Shown here one piece after another: positions 1-4,744 of a stretch of DNA of 5,724 nucleotides (the first letter of the stretch is position 1; each line of letters starts with the position of its first letter). Origin of the DNA: Methylococcaceae bacterium. GTDB taxonomy: Bacteria > Pseudomonadota > Gammaproteobacteria > Methylococcales > Methylomonadaceae. A program made the position numbers and the translations under genes. Location: the NCBI GenBank assembly GCA_021647145.1, contig JAKIVF010000163.1, forward strand, positions 1 to 5,724. Direction: 5' to 3'. Below the pieces are notes generated by a model, which did no database searches, had not been told where the DNA came from, and saw only the letters and a program-made list of their open reading frames with translations.

Positions 1-1
1 A

Positions 2-136
2 TTAAACTTTAAAGAAATTGATGAAAACAAAACAAAGATATCACTATCTCATGTCAAATTTGTCGATGAACAAACTCGTTCAGATCATGAAGGTGGATGG
101 ACAGGTATATTGAATAAATTAAATGAAATTATTTAA
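2..136 (+). CDS. AHSA1/SRPBCC-domain protein, C-terminal end (5' partial)
   Basis: This is the last 44 codons of a plus-strand gene that enters from the left edge and stops with TAA at 134-136. The visible tail reads as a beta strand (KISLSHVKF), then VDEQTRSDHEGGW, then a closing helix TGILNKLNEII. This is the usual end of the AHSA1-like SRPBCC (START-like) fold, where a conserved GW precedes the long C-terminal helix that lines the ligand cavity. Small stand-alone members of this family are mostly uncharacterised cytoplasmic proteins of about 140-160 residues, so no specific role is claimed. No terminator is evident after the stop, and the end of an IS5 remnant follows about 80 bases later. 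The family call rests only on the tail. Confidence 0.68.
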   Translation, partial: LNFKEIDENKTKISLSHVKFVDEQTRSDHEGGWTGILNKLNEII

Positions 137-257
137 TAAATTAAAAAAATCATACATAACAAGCCAATTAATTATGGACTTGCGTAAGTAGGGCATCTCA
201 AGAATTAAACAATGTGAGACCTTTGCATGAAGCCTCATTTTCCAAGTTAATTTGGTA

Positions 258-290
258 ATTGAGCAGTTTTTGAAAAAAGAACTACTCAAT
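258..290. other. Imperfect hairpin in the IS5 tail
   Basis: Arms ATTGAG (258-263) and CTCAAT (285-290) are followed inward by one mismatch and then AGTT (265-268) and AACT (280-283), around an A-rich loop. It lies downstream of the transposase stop on the minus strand. It could end transposase transcription, but no U-run follows the outer arm, so that role is uncertain. Confidence 0.4.
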
Positions 291-373
291 GGCTATTATT
301 TTCCTATTTTTGTCTCAATACTTACATTTTTAGGTTTATTTCCTTGTTTCTCTAAACAGCAGACGCAATAAAG

Positions 374-832
374 TCATGCCTCACAATATTGTCGATGGAG
401 AATCATTCCTCGTTTGATATTATGAGCAACACACATTAATCCCAAGCGTGCCTTGTTTCTTGCTAGTCCAAGGTAGCGGGCATTACCCATCGCATGATGT
501 AACTTTAATACGCCAAAGACTCTTTCGACGATGCTTCGTGTACCCGAAGCCAATCGGTTTGATCTTTTCTGTTGTTTTGTTAGTGGCTTGTTCCGATAAG
601 CTCGATTAAGGATACGATTGGTAATACGGTTTTCTTTGAGCAATTCATCGCGCTTCTTACTTTTATAGGCGCTGTCAGCAAAGGCTTCTTTTTCAGTGCC
701 TGTTAGCAACGACTCAAAGACATTTGAATCATGGACATTACCAGCGGTAAATTCATAGCGCTTAATAAAGCCATCCTCCTCAGCATTGATATGGGCTTTA
801 AATCCATAGGTGCTTTTACGTTTACCATCAGA
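374..832 (-). pseudogene. IS5-family transposase, C-terminal remnant
   Basis: Read on the minus strand from the IS3 junction, the frame gives SDGKRKSTYGFKAH, then FTAGNVHDSN, ADSAYKSKK and a C-terminal segment with RSIVERVFG. These match the second half of IS5-family DDE transposases. The ADSAY aspartate is the second catalytic residue, and the glutamate of R-S-I-V-E is the third, within the usual Y/R-x3-E context. The first catalytic aspartate and the N-terminal DNA-binding part are absent, and a TAG lies in frame just inside the IS3 element, so the protein cannot be active. The TTG at 707-709 is only the first possible start inside the fragment; homology continues upstream of it. The frame stops at TGA (374-376), but beyond that it stays open for 25 more codons to a TAA at 296-298. 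The TGA may therefore be a later nonsense mutation. Confidence 0.82.
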
Positions 833-868
833 TGTAATGATCTAATAATCTTGTAGAAACTTATAGCC
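833..868 (+). repeat. IS3 left terminal inverted repeat (IRL)
   Basis: It starts TGTAATGATC and matches the reverse complement of 2072-2107 at 27 of 36 positions without gaps. The best-matched blocks are TGTAATG, TTGTAG and the inner GCC. Confidence 0.8.
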
Positions 869-889
869 TATAATTCACACAATTATAGG
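867..889 (+). promoter_or_regulatory. Hairpin covering the orfA ribosome binding site
   Basis: CCTATAATT (867-875) and AATTATAGG (881-889) are perfect 9-bp complements around a CACAC loop. The 3' arm includes most of the AGGA Shine-Dalgarno sequence (887-890) of orfA. A transcript entering from outside the element would fold it and hide the binding site. A transcript started at the TATAAT that lies inside the 5' arm would begin near 881 and lack that arm. IS10 and IS50 are known to block expression from read-through transcription in this way. Confidence 0.65.
869..874 (+). promoter_or_regulatory. Probable -10 box of the IS3 internal promoter
   Basis: A perfect TATAAT sits 21-26 bases before the orfA start. 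Initiation would be expected around 881. No good -35 hexamer is found at the proper distance upstream, so the promoter may be weak or may depend on another arrangement of the ends. Confidence 0.45.
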
Positions 890-894
890 AAAGC

Positions 895-1227
895 ATGATG
901 TCAGAAATAAAACAAAGAAAACCTAAAAAAGCCTTCACACCAGAGCAACGTCTCGAATACGCAAAATTGATGGTTAATGAAGGTTATAGCAACAAAAAAG
1001 TCAAAGAAATATCAGGAGCAGGTGACTCAGCGGTTACACGTTGGAAACGTCAGTATCTTGCCGAAATCAATGGAGAAACACCCCCACTAAGCAAGAAGGC
1101 ATTAACACCTGATAAACAACGTATACAGGAATTAGAAAAACAACTCTGGCGCGCACAAAGGGACAATGAAATATTAAAAAAGGCCACAGCCTTCTTTGTA
1201 CGAGACAACAGCAAGCTCAGCTCGTGA
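895..1227 (+). CDS. IS3-family transposase OrfA (helix-turn-helix protein)
   Basis: OrfA is the small DNA-binding protein of the IS3 element and recognises its terminal repeats. The 110 residues hold a helix-turn-helix of the HTH_Tnp_1 type (about residues 15-55, including FTPEQRLEYAKLMVNEG and DSAVTRWKRQY). A leucine-rich coiled-coil stretch follows (about 77-96, IQELEKQLWRAQRDNEILKK), used for multimerisation. The closing EILKKATAFF is a signature of IS3-family OrfA proteins. Two ATG codons are adjacent (895 and 898); the AGGA at 887-890 is spaced better for 898, so the true start may be one codon later. Its last codons overlap orfB by four bases (GTGA at 1224-1227). Without frameshifting OrfA acts alone, often as a repressor or modulator of transposition. 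Confidence 0.9.
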   Translation: MMSEIKQRKPKKAFTPEQRLEYAKLMVNEGYSNKKVKEISGAGDSAVTRWKRQYLAEINGETPPLSKKALTPDKQRIQELEKQLWRAQRDNEILKKATAFFVRDNSKLSS

Positions 1228-1243
1228 CTCAAGTGAAGAAGGC
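1176..1243 (+). promoter_or_regulatory. Programmed -1 frameshift signal for OrfAB
   Basis: AAAAAAG at 1176-1182 is read in the orfA frame as ttA-AAA-AAG, the standard slippery heptamer of IS3 elements. A -1 slip continues in the orfB frame (next codon 1182-1184) with no stop before orfB. It gives a fusion of about 394 residues if started at 895. Six bases after the heptamer, GCCTTCTT (1189-1196) can pair with AAGAAGGC (1236-1243). An inner stem TACGAG/CTCGTG (1199-1204 with 1221-1226, one G-U) can form inside the loop. This spacing suits a structure that stimulates frameshifting. Confidence 0.75.
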
Positions 1244-2078
1244 CAATCCAGACTATACATTAACCGAACTCTGCACCTTGTTTCAGCTAAAACAGAGTAC
1301 CTATTACTACCAGCAGAGCGGGCGCCCTATGGATAATAAAGCCATTGAATTACTCGTGAATATCAAAGCACTCTTTGCCGAATCCGATAGCACCTATGGC
1401 AAACGAAGAATACAAAAAGCGCTTCAAAAAATAGGTTTTACTATTGGTATCTATCGGACAGCCTCGCTGATGAAGAAAGCAGATCTCAAGGCAAAAACGC
1501 CCAAGAAAAAACATTATTATGGTGACACAGGAAAAGTGCATAAAATCGCACCAAATCTTCTGAAACGGCAATTTGAGCAATCAACACCCAATACACACTG
1601 GGTCGGAGATATTACTTATATCCGTACCCATCAAGGCTGGAGTTACTTAGCAACTGTACTAGATCTTAGCTCAAAGAAAATCGTTGGCTACGCGCTGTCA
1701 AAGAAACCCAATGCACAGCTAGCCAAAGACGCTTTGTCAGATGCACTTAGGAAGCAAACACCCAATACCCGTAAATTACTGTTTCACTCTGATCAAGGCG
1801 TTCAGTACTCGGCAAAAAGATTTGTTCACCAATTAGAACAACATAAAGTAACGCAAAGTATGAGTAGACGTGGTAACTGCTGGGATAATAGTGTGATGGA
1901 GCGATTTTTTAGAAGCCTTAAATCAGAGCGGCTTAATTATTTAAGTTTCATTAATCATGACGCTGCTGTCAGCTTGGTAGAAAGTTATATTCACTTTTAC
2001 AACTACAAACGATTACATTCTGTTATTGGTTATATTACACCTGCAGAGAAAATACAGATTTTGAAAAAACAGGCTTAA
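1224..2078 (+). CDS. IS3-family transposase OrfB (DDE catalytic domain)
   Basis: This is the catalytic part of the IS3 transposase, normally made as an OrfAB fusion by -1 frameshifting; its own GTG start overlaps the orfA stop. An HTH_21-like region lies at about residues 40-95 (FAESDSTYGKRRIQKAL). The retroviral-integrase-type core follows, with D129 in HWVGDITYI, D190 in FHSDQGVQY and E226 in NSVMERFFRSLK. The last two are separated by 35 residues, the DD(35)E arrangement of the family. The C-terminal YNYKRLHSVIGYITPAE is also a family signature. The 284 residues match the usual length and no inactivating change is visible. The stop lies in the right terminal repeat. The subgroup is uncertain; the TGTA end resembles IS150-like elements. 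Confidence 0.93.
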   Translation: MTQVKKANPDYTLTELCTLFQLKQSTYYYQQSGRPMDNKAIELLVNIKALFAESDSTYGKRRIQKALQKIGFTIGIYRTASLMKKADLKAKTPKKKHYYGDTGKVHKIAPNLLKRQFEQSTPNTHWVGDITYIRTHQGWSYLATVLDLSSKKIVGYALSKKPNAQLAKDALSDALRKQTPNTRKLLFHSDQGVQYSAKRFVHQLEQHKVTQSMSRRGNCWDNSVMERFFRSLKSERLNYLSFINHDAAVSLVESYIHFYNYKRLHSVIGYITPAEKIQILKKQA

Positions 2079-2107
2079 AGTTACTACAAAAAAACTTGAC
2101 CATTACA
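2072..2107 (-). repeat. IS3 right terminal inverted repeat (IRR)
   Basis: Read inward from 2107 it starts TGTAATGGTC. It contains the orfB stop codon TAA at 2076-2078. On the plus strand it carries TTGACC at 2096-2101, a -35-like hexamer pointing outward across the end. Confidence 0.8.
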
Positions 2108-2340
2108 GATATTCTTCCAAACTATCACTTAAATCAGGTGCACCATCAGAAAATATTAAAATAACATTCTAGCCCATATTAAAACGTCCCATCTGCCCAC
2201 CTTTAGCAAGTTTAATGTCTTGTTTACTAAAGTCTTTATCAGTAAGACTTTTCCCTTTAGGTGGTGTAATTAATCAATCGTCCCAAACAGTTTCTGCAGT
2301 AGTAGTATTTTATGAAAGTCGTACCATGATTACAAAAGGT
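2103..2340 (-). pseudogene. psd: Phosphatidylserine decarboxylase, decayed C-terminal remnant
   Basis: Psd converts phosphatidylserine to phosphatidylethanolamine at the inner membrane. It cuts itself at a Gly-Ser bond, and the serine becomes the pyruvoyl cofactor. The minus-strand frame here shows KPFVIMV, then TAETVWDD-stop-LITPPKG, LAKGGQMGRFNMG-stop-NVILIF and DGAPDLSDSLEEY. This parallels the E. coli-type order VxMVGA, IETVWAGTITPP, LLKGQEMGRF and LGSTVINLF. At least three stops fall in this frame: TAA soon after MVRLS, TGA in the ETVW...ITPP block, and TAG at 2169-2171 exactly at the pyruvoyl serine position. The MV-to-ETVW segment also looks frame-disturbed. The frame runs into the right end of the IS3 element, so the last residues are lost. 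The N-terminal two thirds are not recognisable upstream. The gene cannot make an enzyme; an intact copy presumably exists elsewhere. Confidence 0.83.
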
Positions 2341-2357
2341 TTTCTATAAAACAATAC

Positions 2358-2371
2358 TTGATATTGATCAA
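2358..2371. promoter_or_regulatory. FNR/ANR-type binding site (perfect palindrome)
   Basis: TTGAT-ATTG-ATCAA is an exact match to the FNR consensus TTGAT-N4-ATCAA. Its centre is at 2364.5. A 4-of-6 match to a -10 box (TAGTAT, 2394-2399) lies where a class II FNR-activated promoter would need it, with initiation near 2406 and the site at about -41.5. The alternative TATAAT at 2377-2382 would place the site over the promoter, giving repression instead. Either way, the downstream gene looks linked to oxygen limitation, provided the host has an FNR-type regulator. Confidence 0.6.
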
Positions 2372-2384
2372 AAGAATATAATGC

Positions 2385-2414
2385 AATCAATATTAGTATA
2401 TGCTACTATTGATT
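2385..2414. repeat. Inverted repeat in the promoter/leader region
   Basis: AATCAATA (2385-2392) and TATTGATT (2407-2414) are perfect 8-bp complements separated by 14 bases. GTA/TAC can pair further inside. It could be a second operator or a leader hairpin for the gene that starts at 2458; the sequence does not decide between them. Confidence 0.4.
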
Positions 2415-2457
2415 ATAGCAACGTTGAGATACACTCAACCATATACGGTGGATAAAA

Positions 2458-3334
2458 ATGAATATCAAACACTTATTACTGTCTGTAACGACTATCATTC
2501 TTGCTATAACCAGCACTAATATTGCAAGTGCCGCTAATGGCTTTACTTATCCACCTGTTAATGCATTTGGTAATTATCAATACCCACCTCAAGCACCTGT
2601 TGCGCCTCGTTTTAATCGTTCTCCCGTTAAATCTTCCCCCTATGTGTTTGGTCAAAATACCAGCAAAATATAAAACCATTAGAAAAAAAGTTGTTAAAAC
2701 TCCAGCAACAACCAAAGTAATTGATACTCCAGCTGTTTCTAAAACAATTAAAGTTAAAAAATTAGTAGCTGCTGCTAAAACAGAAAAGATTAGTATTCCA
2801 GAAGTAAAAAGTACTATTCAAAAAAGTGTACTTGATACTAAACCAGTATTTTCATGGATAAGAGTTGGAGATTCAGTTGATAAGGGCTTAAGCCATACGG
2901 GACATAGAGTTTGTCTTGTTCAATCACCTGCCAAAAAACAAACTATCACAAAAACTGTGCTTAACACACCTACTTCAACTCAAGAAATTGCAATTGAACC
3001 AACTTATAAAACAATTAAAGTAAAAAAGTTAGTTAGTAAAGCTCAAGAAATAAAAACACCTATTGAAGCTGTATATAAAATGGTTAATAAAACTGAAAAG
3101 ACATCTGCATCTCATCAAAGTTGGGAAAGAATTCTTTGTCAAACAAACATGAATCAACATACAATACTTAAAATTCAAAATGCTCTAAAAGCAAAAGAAT
3201 ATAACCCAGGTAAAATTGATGGTGTTCTAGGACGTGATACACGTGTGGCACTGGACAAATACCAAAGAGATAATTCACTAGCAACTGGTGGAATTACTTA
3301 TGAAACATTAAATTCATTGAATGTAGGACTATAA
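2458..3334 (+). pseudogene. Secreted repeat protein with peptidoglycan-binding domain, frameshifted
   Basis: The start is ATG 2458, with GGTGGA (2447-2452) as ribosome binding site. The first 25 or so residues are a signal peptide (KH, a hydrophobic run, then ASA before AANGF), followed by a Pro/Tyr-rich linker. This frame stops at 2671-2673. The rest is in the +1 frame, clearly coding from about 2636 (MCLVKIPAKYKTIRKK) to the TAA at 3332-3334. Removing one C from the run at 2636-2640 would join them as SSPMCLVK. The mature part has two 89-residue-spaced Lys/Thr/Val-rich modules, each starting CLV..PA and ending in W. A PG_binding_1 domain follows (about 3160-3327, ILKIQNALKAKEY...IDGVLGRDTRVALDKYQ). 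The protein is probably periplasmic and wall-associated. It resembles gammaproteobacterial proteins with the same modules, which have a longer N-terminal part, so a deletion near 2640 is another explanation. As written, no secreted full-length product can be made. Confidence 0.78.
2645..3136 (+). repeat. Two coding modules with an exact 267-bp (89-codon) period
   Basis: Module 1 starts at the Cys codon 2645 and module 2 at the Cys codon 2912. The conserved tryptophans (2855 and 3122) lie exactly 70 codons after each start, and about 30 of 74 aligned residues are identical without gaps. KTIKVKKLV is identical in both. At DNA level the match is clear only around 2741-2766 and 3008-3033, so this is an old internal duplication. 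Within each module, units of about 23 residues (PA.YKTI.KKV...) repeat. Confidence 0.75.
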
Positions 3335-3350
3335 GCCCTTACTCTCTTAT

Positions 3351-3378
3351 TTAAAAGTAGACAATAGTCTACTTTTAA
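3351..3378. terminator. Bidirectional hairpin terminator between convergent genes
   Basis: TTAAAAGTAGAC (3351-3362) and GTCTACTTTTAA (3367-3378) form a perfect 12-bp stem with an AATA loop. Both arms supply a T-run at the 3' side, so it can work in either direction. It ends the peptidoglycan-binding gene on the plus strand. It also overlaps the stop codon (3375-3377) of the minus-strand gene. Confidence 0.8.
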
Positions 3379-3953
3379 TGATCCGTTGAAGTAATAATCC
3401 CATCAAAATCATTATGAATAACACTCCATTTACTCATAGGTACAGGTAGTTCAAAAAGCCCCCCTACTGGAAACTCTTTAAAGTTCATCCCCATTAGTTT
3501 TTTGACAGCAGGAGAAAAAGTTTCATAAGAAATTCCATAAACAAATTTCAACTCTTTCATGTCATTGTCATCAATAAATAGGTTAATCACTTGTGAATTT
3601 TTCAAAGTCACCCTCATGGCAGAAAGCCCTCTAATTGAGAAAAGTGTGTCCACACTTTTAGCTTCAAAAAGTACTTTAATTAGCTCTTTTGTATTTTGAT
3701 TAAACTCATACAAAGGCTCACAAGTAGCAACTTCAAAATAAGTACCATCACTCAATTTACTTTGCATAATATCAACATTTGAAAATACAATGGGTGTAGT
3801 TTGTATGCGAGTAGTCTCAAAAAAAACTGTTTTTTCTTTAACTTTAAGTGTAATACCTTTGTCACTTAAGTTTAATGTACTGGCTTTATAGTAGTAAGCT
3901 ACAAGCAAGATTGCGATGATGATTAGTATGGCTATTATTATATTTCGTGTCAA
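3375..3953 (-). CDS. Membrane-anchored protein of unknown function, last gene of the licD operon
   Basis: I do not recognise this 192-residue protein. Residues about 4-22 (NIIIAILIIIAILLVAYYY) form one hydrophobic helix after a short basic N-terminus. This suggests a signal anchor with the remaining 165 or so residues outside the cytoplasm. The rest is mixed strand and helix with two cysteines or fewer and no repeat or catalytic motif that I can name. The start is TTG 3953, the only plausible start before the membrane helix, since an in-frame TAA lies about nine codons upstream. No convincing Shine-Dalgarno sequence precedes it. It begins 20 bases after the licD stop, so it is probably translated through coupling. 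Its stop lies within the terminator stem. The context suggests a role linked to cell-surface modification, but nothing in the protein proves this. Confidence 0.72.
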   Translation of the reverse strand: MTRNIIIAILIIIAILLVAYYYKASTLNLSDKGITLKVKEKTVFFETTRIQTTPIVFSNVDIMQSKLSDGTYFEVATCEPLYEFNQNTKELIKVLFEAKSVDTLFSIRGLSAMRVTLKNSQVINLFIDDNDMKELKFVYGISYETFSPAVKKLMGMNFKEFPVGGLFELPVPMSKWSVIHNDFDGIITSTDH

Positions 3954-3973
3954 GATGTTAGTATAACATGAGA

Positions 3974-4744
3974 TTAATTAAAGGCTATTTTCCAAGCATG
4001 AATTGTACGCTTATCTTCAGGTGGAAGCTCCATATAATTAAATGTATAAAGTTCATTTAGATAATGATTGGGATTATTTGGTACAAAAAAGTCTAAGCCC
4101 TCAAACCTCATCTTTTTTAAGGGAAAAATCTCTTGGAAATCAAACCACATAGCCACATCTGGCATTTTACCAGAGTAAATAATTTTAGTTGAATCATCCT
4201 CCCAAGCTTGATGTTTTTTATTAAGCACCTCAATAAGCCTTTCTCTTTTTAAAGGTTCATCTTTGCCATTAGGTGTATGCAAAGAAATCGAAGAACAAGC
4301 TCTAAGCTCTTCAAAAGTCTTTTCATAAAACTTTTTATTCTCTTTGCTATTTTCCAGTGTAAGCATGGGAAAAATATCGATAAATACCCCTTGATGATAG
4401 TTAATCTCTCTATCTTTTTCATGAAACTCTACAATAGAAGCTTTATTAGAACGTAGTTTTATGTAGTCAAATTTAAATTCACTATCTGTTTGTCTAGTTT
4501 GGAAAAATATATTTTTTGACAACTCTTTTTCTACTATCTCAATAAATCTATTATAATCTTCCAGCGGCATAGAGACATCAATGTCATCATCCCAAGGGAT
4601 AAAACCTCCATGACGAACAGCCCCTAGTAGTGTTCCTGCATCTAGCCAATATTGAAGTTTATGTTTTTTACAAATCAAATCAAACTCTACTAACATTTCA
4701 AGCATGATAAGCTGTGCTTTTCGTAACTCCTTTGGCTCTATCAT
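3974..4744 (-). CDS. LicD-family phosphotransferase
   Basis: LicD proteins transfer phosphocholine or similar phospho-groups from a nucleotide-activated donor onto surface glycans such as lipopolysaccharide, teichoic acid or capsule. They have a nucleotidyltransferase fold. The 256 residues show the family core: YWLDAGTLLGAVRHGGFIPWDDDIDVSMP at about residues 32-60. Its G-T-L-L-G loop and the IPWDDDIDV acidic cluster (D52-D54 and D56) bind metal and nucleotide. The second family signature near the C-terminus, YMELPPEDKRTIHAW, is also present. The length is normal and no key residue is missing. The ATG (4742-4744) follows the aminotransferase stop TAG directly, with AAGAG a few bases upstream, so translation is almost certainly coupled. 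The actual group and acceptor are unknown. The aminotransferase suggests an amine-bearing group, possibly aminoethylphosphonate rather than choline. Confidence 0.9.
   Translation of the reverse strand: MIEPKELRKAQLIMLEMLVEFDLICKKHKLQYWLDAGTLLGAVRHGGFIPWDDDIDVSMPLEDYNRFIEIVEKELSKNIFFQTRQTDSEFKFDYIKLRSNKASIVEFHEKDREINYHQGVFIDIFPMLTLENSKENKKFYEKTFEELRACSSISLHTPNGKDEPLKRERLIEVLNKKHQAWEDDSTKIIYSGKMPDVAMWFDFQEIFPLKKMRFEGLDFFVPNNPNHYLNELYTFNYMELPPEDKRTIHAWKIAFN

Larger units (their letters stand above)
216..832 (-). mobile_element. IS5-family element, truncated (distal half only)
   Basis: The left boundary is taken as the motif GAGACCTTTGCATGA at 216-230, which resembles the terminal inverted repeat of many IS5-family elements. 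The transposase reads leftwards towards it. The other end and the N-terminal half of the transposase are missing, because IS5 homology stops where the IS3-family element begins near 833. The opposite inverted repeat and the target duplication therefore cannot be checked. The non-coding tail between the transposase and the end motif holds an imperfect hairpin at 258-290 (ATTGAG/CTCAAT plus AGTT/AACT), possibly a transcript-ending or transcript-blocking structure. Confidence 0.7.
833..2107 (+). mobile_element. IS3-family insertion sequence, complete
   Basis: The element is about 1.27 kb, typical of the IS3 family, and carries overlapping orfA and orfB in the usual -1 relation. Its ends form an ungapped imperfect inverted repeat of 36 bases (833-868 against the complement of 2072-2107), with 27 matches by my count. 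It begins TGTAATG and ends CATTACA, giving the TG...CA termini of the family. The orfB stop lies inside the right repeat, which is common in this family. No clean 3-bp target duplication flanks these ends. Shifting both ends inward by one base gives AGAT on both sides (830-833 and 2107-2110). An inner alternative boundary is 838-2102 (TGATC...GACCA). Both genes look intact, so the copy may be active. Confidence 0.88.

Noticed and set aside
829..833. CAGAT at 829-833 and 2106-2110 as target-site duplication of the IS3
   Set aside because: Using it needs ends that break the TG...CA rule, and the two flanks belong to different genes; a short chance match is more likely, though not excluded.
1050..1232. 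Minus-strand open frame of 60 codons
   Set aside because: It lies antisense inside orfA, has no family features, and its composition follows from the orfA coding sequence.
1350..1580. Minus-strand open frame of 76 codons
   Set aside because: It is antisense to the well-supported orfB transposase and resembles no known protein.
2229..2251. Stem AAAGTCTT/AAGACTTT with a 7-base loop followed by T as a terminator
   Set aside because: It lies within the psd remnant in a conserved coding stretch, with no gene ending upstream on the plus strand, so chance is the better explanation.
2103..2340. VapB/AbrB-type antitoxin or other toxin-antitoxin remnant
   Set aside because: The WDD motif first suggested an antitoxin tail, but ETVW, ITPP and MGRFNMG followed by VILIF in the right order fit phosphatidylserine decarboxylase much better.
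2522..2635. The start of the second plus-strand frame (first 38 or so codons) as real N-terminal protein
   Set aside because: This part is the out-of-frame reading of the signal peptide and linker; meaningful protein in that frame begins only near 2636-2645.
2476..2715. Minus-strand open frame of 79 codons
   Set aside because: It is antisense to the signal peptide and linker of the secreted repeat protein and shows no independent coding signal.
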